Shown here: positions 53,457 through 61,337 of the stretch, in pieces
How the letters are laid out: the number at the start of each line of letters is the position of its first letter
How positions within the stretch are numbered: the first letter of the stretch is position 1
Translations under genes and position numbers: made by a program
Assembly (NCBI GenBank): GCA_036388895.1
Contig: DASVQY010000002.1
Coordinates: 124,001-188,000, forward strand
Origin: SXVE01 sp036388895
Lineage (GTDB): Bacteria > Acidobacteriota > Blastocatellia > Pyrinomonadales > Pyrinomonadaceae
Length of the DNA stretch: 64,000 nt
Direction: 5' to 3'
The notes under the pieces: generated by a model
What the model was told of the DNA's origin: nothing
The model's database searches: none
The model's input: the letters and a program-made list of their open reading frames with translations, nothing else

Positions 53457-54650
53457 ATGATTCAAGCACATATAAAAAATAACGTTCTGGCATCGCTGGC
53501 ACGGCTTTTAGCTGAAAACAAACAGGAAATAATCGAAGCGAATAAACTTGACGTTGCCGGTTGTTCGGGGGAAGACGAAGTGATTCTTGATCGCCTAAAG
53601 GTTGACGCCGCGAAAGTTGATAAAATGATCGCTTCGGTGAAAAGCGTGATTGCGGCTCCCGATCCGGCGGGAAAAACTATCTACTCGAACGTTCGCGCCG
53701 ACGGTTTGCGAATCGAAAATAGAACCGTTCCGTTCGGAACAATTCTAATCATTTACGAAGCGCGCCCGGACGTGTCAATCGAAGCGGCGATTATCGCGCT
53801 AAAGGCAGGAAACAAAATTTTGCTGAAAGGCGGCAAAGAAGCGAGAAACACCAATCTTTTTCTCGCCTTTCTGTGGCGCAAAGCTTTGGAAGAGAATGAT
53901 GCAGATGTAAATATCGTCAAATATCTCGACATTACGCGCGAAGAAACGCGGAAATTGATTCAAGGCGACCGGGAAAAGTTCGATGTCGTCATTCCGCGCG
54001 GCGGCGAAAATTTGATTGATTTCGTCCTGAAAAACTCAAGAGCTCCGGTCATCGTCAGCGGTCGCGGCAATAATTTCGCATACATTGACCGCGAAGCGGA
54101 TTTTGAAAAGGCGTTGGAAATAATCTTGAACGGCAAGCAGCGTTTAAGCGTCTGTAATGCGCTCGACAAAGTTTTAGTTGATACAAATCTGCCGGATTTC
54201 GAAGGAAAAATCGAAAAATTAATCGCCGCTTTGCTCGACCGAAATATTGAAATTTTCGGTGACGAAACGGTGATTAAATCGGCGAATCGAAAAGTTCAGC
54301 CGATTACAAACGAAGAAATCTGGTACGAAGAATTTTTGGCGGCGAAAATTGTCATTGGAACAGTTACAAATGCGGCGGAAGCAATTGAGATGATTAATAA
54401 ATATTCGGGCGGGCATTCGGCGACGATTATTACAAAAAACGCGCAAACGGCGGAAGCTTTTTTGAATGAAGTTGACTGCGCGGCGGTTTATCACAACGCT
54501 TCGATCCGATTTACCGACGGCGGCGAATTCGGCTTGGGCGCGGAAATCGCCATTTCGACGCAAAAACTTCATTTTCGCGGACCGCTCGGCGCCGAGCACC
54601 TTTTAACAAACAAATGGTTCGTTTACGGCGACGGGCAAATCAGAGAATAA
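53457..54650 (+). CDS. proA: glutamate-5-semialdehyde dehydrogenase (gamma-glutamyl phosphate reductase)
   Basis: A 397-residue NADPH-dependent enzyme, second step of proline synthesis from glutamate. The catalytic cysteine is C233 in LSVCNALDKVLVD. Conserved blocks include VPFGTILIIYEARPDVSIEAA, LKGGKEARNTN, VIPRGGENLIDFV and, near the end, HNASIRFTDGGEFGLGAEIAISTQKLH-type sequence (read in segments). Length is somewhat short of 415-420 but complete. proB follows after 34 bases in the reverse of the usual proB-proA order, with a duplicated 15-base unit in the gap. Confidence 0.95.
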   Translation: MIQAHIKNNVLASLARLLAENKQEIIEANKLDVAGCSGEDEVILDRLKVDAAKVDKMIASVKSVIAAPDPAGKTIYSNVRADGLRIENRTVPFGTILIIYEARPDVSIEAAIIALKAGNKILLKGGKEARNTNLFLAFLWRKALEENDADVNIVKYLDITREETRKLIQGDREKFDVVIPRGGENLIDFVLKNSRAPVIVSGRGNNFAYIDREADFEKALEIILNGKQRLSVCNALDKVLVDTNLPDFEGKIEKLIAALLDRNIEIFGDETVIKSANRKVQPITNEEIWYEEFLAAKIVIGTVTNAAEAIEMINKYSGGHSATIITKNAQTAEAFLNEVDCAAVYHNASIRFTDGGEFGLGAEIAISTQKLHFRGPLGAEHLLTNKWFVYGDGQIRE

Positions 54651-54675
54651 ATGATCTGAAAATAAATGATCTGAA
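54646..54675 (+). repeat. 15-base tandem duplication at the proA-proB junction
   Basis: AATAAATGATCTGAA occurs twice (54646-54660, 54661-54675) and a third time in part (AATAAACGA). The first copy includes the proA stop codon, so the duplication lengthens the intergenic gap. Confidence 0.9.
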
Positions 54676-54684
54676 AATAAACGA

Positions 54685-55449
54685 ATGAAAAAAAGACTTG
54701 TTCTAAAGATCGGAACTTCGACTTTAACAAACGGCACGAAATTGATTTCGCGCGGCAAGGTTGAGGATATCGGAAGGCAAATTTTGGCTCTGCGCGACGA
54801 ATACGAAATCATCCTCGTTTCATCAGGCGCAATCGCCGCCGCCAAACAATTCGTTAATATCACAGACCCGGAAAAGCTGGTCGCCTCGAAACAGGCGATG
54901 GCGGCAATCGGGCAGCCGCTTTTAATGCGCATTTACAACGAAATTTTCAGCGATTTCGGCATCCGCACGGCGCAGTGCCTGATGACTTACCGCGATTTCG
55001 AAAACGAAACTTCTCGAAAAAACACGCTTAACACGATCAACGAACTGCTCAAATACAATTACGTTCCGATTATCAACGAAAACGACACGACCGCCGTCGA
55101 AGAGATTATTTTAGGCGATAACGACAAACTTTCCGCTCTCGTCGCCGCGCTGATCTCCGCCGATCTGCTCGTTCTCGCCAGCGACATTGACGGCGTTTTC
55201 GACAAAAACCCGCACCTGCACGCCGACGCAAGGCTGATTCCCGAAATCAAAAACATCAGCGAAGCCAAAAATCTGGTCGAAGAACGCGATTCAGGTTTGG
55301 GAACCGGCGGAATGAATTCAAAACTCGAAGCCGCAATCATCTGCCAGCGAGAAAATATCGAAACCTGGATTATTAATGGAGCCGGCACTAATTTTCTTCT
55401 TAACGCATTGAACGAAAAAGCTCCGTGCACGAAATTTTTATCAACCTAA
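54685..55449 (+). CDS. proB: glutamate 5-kinase, lacking the PUA domain
   Basis: A 254-residue amino-acid kinase that phosphorylates glutamate to gamma-glutamyl phosphate, the first committed step of proline synthesis. Conserved stretches: LVLKIGTSTLTNG near the start, VSSGAIAAAKQF, INENDTTAVEEI, FGDNDKLSA-like LGDNDKLSALVAA, and the GTGGMNSKLEAA ATP-binding loop. It ends after about 254 residues, so the C-terminal PUA RNA-binding-like domain found in E. coli ProB is missing, as in many bacterial short forms. Feedback inhibition by proline cannot be predicted. Co-transcribed with proA. Confidence 0.95.
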   Translation: MKKRLVLKIGTSTLTNGTKLISRGKVEDIGRQILALRDEYEIILVSSGAIAAAKQFVNITDPEKLVASKQAMAAIGQPLLMRIYNEIFSDFGIRTAQCLMTYRDFENETSRKNTLNTINELLKYNYVPIINENDTTAVEEIILGDNDKLSALVAALISADLLVLASDIDGVFDKNPHLHADARLIPEIKNISEAKNLVEERDSGLGTGGMNSKLEAAIICQRENIETWIINGAGTNFLLNALNEKAPCTKFLST

Positions 55450-55669
55450 AAAATCCTGAACTAATCTCTTACCGAACTTGAAGAGTCGTGCTCGTGAAGA
55501 ACATTTGATTAATCAGCTACAAACCAGAGCTTCAAATCGTCCTAAAGCCAAGCCGACATCTAAATTAAAACCGCAAAGAACCTAGAATTGCCGACAATTA
55601 AGACAATTCAATAAAAAATCAAAAGGATATTTTTTAACTTTGTGACATTTTTATTGAATTTTACGCGTT

Positions 55670-55706
55670 AAATTACAGGAAAAGTTTTTCTGTAATTTTT
55701 CGGAGG
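55670..55706 (+). promoter_or_regulatory. hairpin and strong RBS before the flavoprotein gene
   Basis: AAATTACAG (55670-55678) with inner AAAA pairs with TTTT and CTGTAATTT (to 55698). CGGAGG at 55701-55706 is an excellent ribosome-binding site 8 bases before the ATG at 55715. The hairpin is close enough to the RBS to influence translation. The rest of 55450-55669 shows no gene. Confidence 0.55.
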
Positions 55707-55714
55707 TTTTATAT

Positions 55715-56935
55715 ATGTTCGACGCGATTGTAGTTGGCGCACGATGCGCGGGTTCTCCCTTGGCGATGCTGCTGGCGCGCAAAGGCTATCGGGTTTTGGT
55801 TGTTGATAAGGCGATTTTTCCAAGCGATACAATTTCCACGCATCACATTCATCAACCCGGAGTAAAAAAATTAAAGGACTGGGGCATTCTCGATAAAGTG
55901 CGCGCTTCAAATTGTCCGCCGATGACGAAATACCGGTTCGATGTCGGACCTTTCGCGCTAAAGGGAGACGCGACACCGGCGGGCGAAGTTAAAGAATCCT
56001 ATGTTCCGCGCCGCAGAATTCTGGATACGATTTTAGCCGAATCGGCGGTCGAAGCCGGTGCGGAATTTCGCGACGGATTTACCGTAACCGAACTTCTCTG
56101 GAACGGCGACCGCGTTGCGGGAATTCGCGGGCATGATAAAAACGGCGTGATTGTTACAGAAAAAGCAAAAATCGTCATCGGCGCGGACGGAGCGCATTCG
56201 TTTGTCGCCAAAAGCGTGAAAGCACCGATTCTAATTGATCGCGGGCTTTTTACATGCAGTTATTATTCTTATTTCAGCAATGTTCCGCTCGAAGCAACCG
56301 AGCTTTATGTTCGCCCAGATCACGGCTTTGTCGCTGATTCGACAAATGACGGATTAACGATGGTCGTCGGCATCTGGAAACAAAGCGAATTTCAGCGCGT
56401 CCGTTCAAACATCGAAGCCGCTTTTATGAAAAGCCTGGACGAACAAGCGCCGCATCTTGCCGAACGCATCCGCGAAGGCAAGCGCGAAGAGCCTTTTTAC
56501 GGAACCGGCATAATTCCGAATTTCATACGCAAATCTTACGGTGCGGGCTGGGCTTTGGTCGGCGACGCCGCTTATCACAAAGATCCGGTAACGGCGCAGG
56601 GAATAACCGACAGCTTCACGCACGCTGAAATGCTGGCGGAAGCAATTGATGACGCCTTTTCCGGCGTGTGCGAGCTGGAAGAATCGCTCGCCGATTACGA
56701 ACAAAGGCGAAACGAAAAAATAATGCCGATGTTTGAATACACTTGCCAACTGGCTCAGCTTGCCGCCCCGCCGCCCGAAATGCAGATGCTTTTTGCCGCC
56801 TTACGAGAAAATAAAAGGGAAACTGCGAGATTTTTCGGAACCGTGGCTGGAACGGTTCCCGTGCAGGAATTTTACTCGCCGGAAAACATAAGCCGCATCG
56901 TGCCAAGCTCATCTGCGACGAGCTTGGCGATATAA
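55715..56935 (+). CDS. FAD-dependent oxidoreductase (geranylgeranyl-reductase/monooxygenase-like)
   Basis: A 406-residue flavoprotein. The FAD motif VVGARCAGSPLAMLLARKGY lies at residues 6-25 (GARCAG in place of GxGxxG) and the second FAD motif GWALVGDAAYHKDPVTAQGI near 280. The middle DG motif is IGADGAHSFVAKSV. It belongs to the group that includes geranylgeranyl reductases and aromatic hydroxylases. Cytoplasmic or membrane-peripheral. Electron donor and substrate cannot be inferred; menaquinone or isoprenoid reduction is one possibility. It has a strong ribosome-binding site and stands alone. Confidence 0.88.
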   Translation: MFDAIVVGARCAGSPLAMLLARKGYRVLVVDKAIFPSDTISTHHIHQPGVKKLKDWGILDKVRASNCPPMTKYRFDVGPFALKGDATPAGEVKESYVPRRRILDTILAESAVEAGAEFRDGFTVTELLWNGDRVAGIRGHDKNGVIVTEKAKIVIGADGAHSFVAKSVKAPILIDRGLFTCSYYSYFSNVPLEATELYVRPDHGFVADSTNDGLTMVVGIWKQSEFQRVRSNIEAAFMKSLDEQAPHLAERIREGKREEPFYGTGIIPNFIRKSYGAGWALVGDAAYHKDPVTAQGITDSFTHAEMLAEAIDDAFSGVCELEESLADYEQRRNEKIMPMFEYTCQLAQLAAPPPEMQMLFAALRENKRETARFFGTVAGTVPVQEFYSPENISRIVPSSSATSLAI

Positions 56936-56997
56936 ACGGAAATACAACTCCCACACAAATTTTCCCGAATTCAAGGTTTAACAAAACTCATTTTTGA

Positions 56998-58560
56998 TTA
57001 TTCGGCATTGATTTGATATTTCACAACAAACGGGCGCGAAGCGATCCAGAGTTCGTTTTTATCCGTGAAAGCCATGCCGAAAGCCTGAGCGGTTTCGAAC
57101 ATATTTAGAAATCCGCCTTCGCCGTCGAAAACGCTGACGTCGGAAACCTGGCTGACGTAAACGCGACCTTTATTGTCAACCGCCAAACCGTACATCGGCG
57201 CGCTGTCGAATTTTCCCGGCGGCGTTTCTTTGCTGAATTTATCTTTTTTCCCGCCGAACCGACTTAAAAATTCGCCTTTTGAATTAAACTTCACAATAAA
57301 ATGGCTGTCTTCGTCGGCAACAAAAACGTTATCCGCGCCGTCAACGGCAATCAAACCGAAATTCGGATTTTTTAAGCCCGCAAGCTGCGCTGCGTTTTTA
57401 ATCGCGCCGAGCTTTTTGCCGTCGTTCGCAAGATGCAGAATTTCGTTGTTTTGAGTCGTTATCCAGAGCGTTCCGTCAAGCGCGACCGCGATGCCCGCGA
57501 CCCACCCTTGATTTATCGGCGGCAGTTCCTTGCCGCTCGCGCCTTCAAAAACCTTTATACCGCGCGGCGTCGGGATAAAAATTTTACCGCTTCGGTCAGC
57601 CGCGAAGTTGCCTAAATAAACATCTTCGCCAGCCGACCACTGCGTTAAAAATTTGCCGTTCGCGTCGAAAACCTGAATGCGTCCGTCCGAATAATTTCCC
57701 GAATAAATTCGCCCTTCGCTGTCAATCGCAATCGCGCGGTTATCGTCAAACTGTCCCGCGCCCAAACCTTCGCCGCCGAATTTTAAGATTTCATTGGCAA
57801 ATTGATTTTCATTCGAGCCGTTTTTATCTTTCAAAAAAATATCGGAAATCTTTGGCTCCGGCAAAGAATAGTTTGGAGAAGCGATTTCCACATTCTTCTG
57901 CGCCGGGCGCACCGCGAGAAAAACGACGCCGGTAACAGCCGCGATGATAATGATTCCGAAAAACGCCGTCAGAAAAGATAATCCGCCCGATTTTCCCGCA
58001 TTTTGCTGATTTGAATAAACCTGATTGCCGCTCGCCCGCAAAGCTTGCAAATTAACGCTTTTTCCCTCCGCGAGACGGTCGGCAACGTCTTTCGCTTCCT
58101 GCAAACCAAGTCCGAAACTCTCGCGCAAATGACTTATTCCGCCGATTTTATTGCCGTCCATTATGAGCCGCTCGGCTTCGGCTAACTTCTGCGCGTCGAG
58201 CGACGAAGCGATGTAATTTGTCGGATCAACCGTTTGAAAATCAGTAAAAATTAGCGGCTTTCCCGCAACAATCCCGTCAACCGCGTCTTTCGCTTCCTTC
58301 AGCCCGCAATTGAAAGCTTCACGGTAAAGCTTTACCGCTTGAATCTGATTGCCGCTCGTTGCCAGTTGTTTTATTTCCTTTAATTTGCGCGACTGCTCGA
58401 TCAAATTTCCGCCGAAATTGTAATGCGAAGCAAACGCCTGGCGCACTTCCGCCGGCACGATAATCTGATTGCCGCAAAACTCGCACCGCTGAAATCCGGA
58501 CTTGCCGCCCGCAAATTCAATCGGCGCGCTGCACGAATCACACCTGAAACTCTGTGGCAT
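56998..58560 (-). CDS. zinc-ribbon, L7/L12-like repeats, membrane helix and beta-propeller protein
   Basis: A 520-residue protein with an unusual domain order. Residues 7-29 form a zinc ribbon (C7, C10, C26, C29). Two segments of about 30 residues (near 71-100 and 136-165) read like the C-terminal domain of ribosomal protein L7/L12: QAVKLYREAFNCGLKEAKD and HLRESFGLGLQEAKDVADRL. A membrane helix lies at about 193-217. The remaining 300 residues are NHL/SMP-30-like propeller blades (AIAIDSEGRIYSGNYSDGRI, VFDANGKFLTQW, LAVDNKGRVYVSQVSDVSVF). The propeller would be outside the membrane. The name cannot be assigned; role unknown. Confidence 0.75.
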   Translation of the reverse strand: MPQSFRCDSCSAPIEFAGGKSGFQRCEFCGNQIIVPAEVRQAFASHYNFGGNLIEQSRKLKEIKQLATSGNQIQAVKLYREAFNCGLKEAKDAVDGIVAGKPLIFTDFQTVDPTNYIASSLDAQKLAEAERLIMDGNKIGGISHLRESFGLGLQEAKDVADRLAEGKSVNLQALRASGNQVYSNQQNAGKSGGLSFLTAFFGIIIIAAVTGVVFLAVRPAQKNVEIASPNYSLPEPKISDIFLKDKNGSNENQFANEILKFGGEGLGAGQFDDNRAIAIDSEGRIYSGNYSDGRIQVFDANGKFLTQWSAGEDVYLGNFAADRSGKIFIPTPRGIKVFEGASGKELPPINQGWVAGIAVALDGTLWITTQNNEILHLANDGKKLGAIKNAAQLAGLKNPNFGLIAVDGADNVFVADEDSHFIVKFNSKGEFLSRFGGKKDKFSKETPPGKFDSAPMYGLAVDNKGRVYVSQVSDVSVFDGEGGFLNMFETAQAFGMAFTDKNELWIASRPFVVKYQINAE

Positions 58561-58680
58561 TTAGCTTTTCTCCGAAATTATTTTAGAAGTTGATTGAGCT
58601 TTTAGGATGAATAATGAATCACTAAAACACCTGTAAAGCCATTGAATAGACCGAAAAAATTACTATTTTTGCTTTGATCT

Positions 58681-60105
58681 TTAAACAAACATCTTACCCG
58701 GATTCAAAATGCCGTTCGGGTCGAAGACTTTTTTGATGCCTTTCATAATTTCGAGCGTCGGCTGGTCAATTGCCATATCGAGATATGCTGCTTTGACGTA
58801 GCCGATGCCGTGTTCGCCGGAGATTGAGCCGCCTAAGTTCACCGAGAGAGCGAAGGTTTCTTTGACACATTGGCGGGCGCGGGCGATCGAGTCGGGGTTA
58901 TCGCGGTCGCAGAGGAAATTGACGTGGATGTTGCCGTCTCCGGCGTGTCCGAAATTGGCGACGAAAGTGTCGTATTTGCGCCCGATTTCTTCGACCTCAG
59001 CGACGAGTTCGGGAACCCGCGAACGCGGGACGACGACATCTTCGTTGATCTTTAAAGTGCCGTATTTCATCAAACTTGGCGAAATGGCGCGGCGCACGTC
59101 CCAGAGTTTGTCTTCTTCCTCTTTCGATTTCGCCCGCAGCACATCGAATCCGCCGTTTTCCTGCAAAATGCGTTCGATTGTTTGCGCGTTGCGCTCGACT
59201 TCTTCGCGGAAACCGTCAACGGCGACGATTAAAATCGCTCCAGCGTCGGGCGACAAGCCGAAGGCGAAGTTCTGCTCGATTGCGCCGATGCAGTTTTTAT
59301 CAATGACTTCCATCGCCATCGGCAGCAAGCCTTCGGGCGTAAATTTCGTTAAAACTTTGCACGCCGCTTCCATCGTTTTGAAACTGGCGCGGACGGTCGA
59401 AGTTGCTTCGGGCATCGGCAAAAGTTTTAAAGTCGCTTCGGTGATGATGCCGAGCATTCCTTCCGAACCGCACATCAAACCGACCAGATCGAAACCGACG
59501 ACGTTTTTCACAGTGCGCCCGCCTGTGCGGATGATTTCGCCCGTCGCGGTGACGACTTCCAAACCCAAAACCGAATGTTTCGTCACGCCGTATTTCGGTG
59601 TTCGCATTCCGCCCGCGTTTTCGGCGATGTTGCCGCCGATGTAAGAATCTTTGTAAGAAGCCGGATCGGGCGGGAAGAGAAGACCGTGTTTTTCAACTGC
59701 TTGCTGCAATTCGTAAGTCGTCAGTCCTGGCTGGCAAATCACATATAAATCGTCAACATTTATCTCGATGATTTTTTTCATCCGGTCGGTTCCGATGACA
59801 ATGCCGCCGTCAACCGGAACCGCGCCGCCCGTGTAACCGACGCCGCCGCCGCGCGCAGTAACGGGAAAAAGATATTCGTTGGCGAGTTTAAGGATTTCGC
59901 ACATTTCTTCTGTGCTTTCGGGAAAAACGACGGCTTCGGGCGGAAATTTTTCTTTTACGGCGTCCGCGCCGTAAGGCTCGACCTTTTCCGGTTCGACTAA
60001 AACATTTTCCGCACCGACAATTTGTTTTAATTTTTCGAGAACTTCCGGCTTAGAAGCGTTTGTAGTAGCGCGTGGTTTAGCGTTGAAATGGATTGATTGG
60101 AACAT
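58681..60105 (-). CDS. FAD-binding oxidase, GlcD (glycolate/D-lactate dehydrogenase) type
   Basis: A 474-residue flavoenzyme of the vanillyl-alcohol-oxidase fold. The FAD domain includes VFPESTEEMCEILKLANEY, PVTARGGGVGYTGGAVPVDGG, and QPGLTTYELQQAVEKHGLLFPPDP. The C-terminal domain has GHAGDGNIHVNFL and GSISGEHGIGYVK, with the metal- and substrate-binding histidines. It oxidises a 2-hydroxy acid such as glycolate or D-lactate, passing electrons to the quinone pool. No glcE or glcF subunit genes are near, so a single-subunit dehydrogenase is possible. Confidence 0.93.
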   Translation of the reverse strand: MFQSIHFNAKPRATTNASKPEVLEKLKQIVGAENVLVEPEKVEPYGADAVKEKFPPEAVVFPESTEEMCEILKLANEYLFPVTARGGGVGYTGGAVPVDGGIVIGTDRMKKIIEINVDDLYVICQPGLTTYELQQAVEKHGLLFPPDPASYKDSYIGGNIAENAGGMRTPKYGVTKHSVLGLEVVTATGEIIRTGGRTVKNVVGFDLVGLMCGSEGMLGIITEATLKLLPMPEATSTVRASFKTMEAACKVLTKFTPEGLLPMAMEVIDKNCIGAIEQNFAFGLSPDAGAILIVAVDGFREEVERNAQTIERILQENGGFDVLRAKSKEEEDKLWDVRRAISPSLMKYGTLKINEDVVVPRSRVPELVAEVEEIGRKYDTFVANFGHAGDGNIHVNFLCDRDNPDSIARARQCVKETFALSVNLGGSISGEHGIGYVKAAYLDMAIDQPTLEIMKGIKKVFDPNGILNPGKMFV

Positions 60106-60114
60106 AATCTAAGA

Positions 60115-60606
60115 TTATTTTAGAGCATTACGTTTCTGTATCTTTCTAATTAACCAATGACAACTTGCAAATAAAATTGTAAAAGGCGTGAGAATTATAA
60201 ATAATTTAATCATCAGTGAAACGCCGAGCAGTTCTAAAACTCCGCCAAACGCGTATACAGCTATTAATTGGTCAATTGCGTTATCGTCTAGATAAATCAG
60301 AGCCGTTACCTGTATCAAAAGAGCAGAAATTGAAGAAGTTACGAGTATCAAACTCCATCTAATCAAAGCGGATTTTATTATTCTGCCAAAAAGTAAATTC
60401 CAAAAAACAACTGAAATTGTTGCGCCAATTAGAACACCTCCAGGTGGAATGCCGCGTTCACCATAATCTAATGAAAAACCCGGCATAATCGAAATTCTTG
60501 TATAAAAATCTTCGATCAGCAACACGCACGAAACAAAAAGTGTGCCGAGAAAGCCATAAGAAACAGATTCCAAAAGCAAAATTGATAATTCTTTAAATTT
60601 TCGCAT
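60115..60606 (-). CDS. hypothetical four-helix membrane protein
   Basis: A 163-residue protein with four predicted membrane helices: VSYGFLGTLFVSCVLLIEDF, GVLIGATISVVFWNLLFG, RWSLILVTSSISALLIQVTA, and GVLELLGVSLMIKLFIILTP. The N- and C-termini are basic (MRKFKE and RKIQKRNALK). No family is recognised. It begins 501 bases beyond the flavoenzyme and may be co-transcribed with it (9-base gap). Confidence 0.6.
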   Translation of the reverse strand: MRKFKELSILLLESVSYGFLGTLFVSCVLLIEDFYTRISIMPGFSLDYGERGIPPGGVLIGATISVVFWNLLFGRIIKSALIRWSLILVTSSISALLIQVTALIYLDDNAIDQLIAVYAFGGVLELLGVSLMIKLFIILTPFTILFASCHWLIRKIQKRNALK

Positions 60607-60754
60607 AAGAATTTTATCAATGTGACAGGTTTAGTTTATTACGAAAAGACGAAAAGCCAAACGCTTCTGAACAAGCTCTCACTTTCAAGAATCTTTTGTT
60701 CTGTGAAGGCGAAAGCAGGTTTTGAAGCAGTTTAGCTTTCTTTGTTTTCGAACA

Positions 60755-61255
60755 CTATTTTTGCTCGCTTTTTTCCATCGGGTAACCCGCGCTTTTCCAC
60801 GCGTTCGTTCCGCCGACTAAAGCATACGCATTTTCAATTCCTTTTTCTTTTAATTTAGCAACCAGACCGGCGCTTGTATGTTCGTTCGGTCAGGAACAGT
60901 AGGCGATGATCTTTTTGCCTGTCGGAATATCTTTATATTTTGCTTCGAGAGCATCCATCGAAATGTTTATCGCACCTTTGATATGTTCCTGTTTATAAGC
61001 GGCTTCGGCGCGCGTGTCTACGAAAACTGCATTTCCCGCGTCGAAATCTTTTTTCGCTTCTGCCAGCGCGATTCGCGGCGTGTTATCCTCGTGACCATGT
61101 TCGTCGGTTTTCGGCGCACTCGCCTTCTGCGTTGCGGCTGAATTCGCGTTTGTTTTAGCCGTTTCGATTTTGACCGGCGCCGCCGCGTTTTGACACGCAG
61201 TCGAAAGGCTTATGACAAACGCCAGAGCGATTGTTGTTGATAAAAAATAACGCAT
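60755..61255 (-). CDS. rhodanese-domain lipoprotein, probable selenoprotein with in-frame UGA
   Basis: From ATG 61255 (perfect AAGGAGG site upstream) the frame has 121 codons, then UGA at 60892-60890, then 44 more codons to TAG at 60755: 166 residues if read through. Residues 1-21 are a lipoprotein signal (lipobox LSTAC), then a low-complexity linker with DEHGHED, then a rhodanese domain. The domain reads FVDTRAEAAYKQEHIKGAINI before the UGA and PNEHTSAGLVAKLKEKGI, YALVGGTNAW after it. The active loop is Y-C120-S-UGA-P-N-E; in related rhodaneses I recall Y-C-x-C-P-N-E. So UGA stands for a redox cysteine, giving C-S-U. A SECIS-like hairpin follows. Role: periplasmic sulfur or selenium redox chemistry, by inference. 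Otherwise it is a truncated gene. Confidence 0.75.
60857..60874 (-). other. candidate bacterial SECIS element
   Basis: On the minus strand AGCGCC pairs with GGUUGCU (A-U, G-C, C-G, G-U, one bulged U, C-G, C-G) around the loop GGUCU. The loop starts 21 bases after the UGA. Published bacterial SECIS rules ask for a small loop with G in the first two places, at about 16-37 bases. The loop shares GGUCU with E. coli fdhF, although there the bulged U is on the other side. Confidence 0.55.
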
Positions 61256-61337
61256 TTTTCCTCCTTAATTTTTATCTGCAAATCGGGAATAACAGTTATG
61301 ATTACTCGCGCGATTCGCAATTTTCTACTTATCTACT

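Noticed and set aside
58805..59644. Long plus-strand open frame opposite the GlcD-like gene
   Set aside because: It is antisense to a complete, well-conserved enzyme, has serine/proline-rich low-complexity composition and no domain. It reflects codon bias of the real gene.
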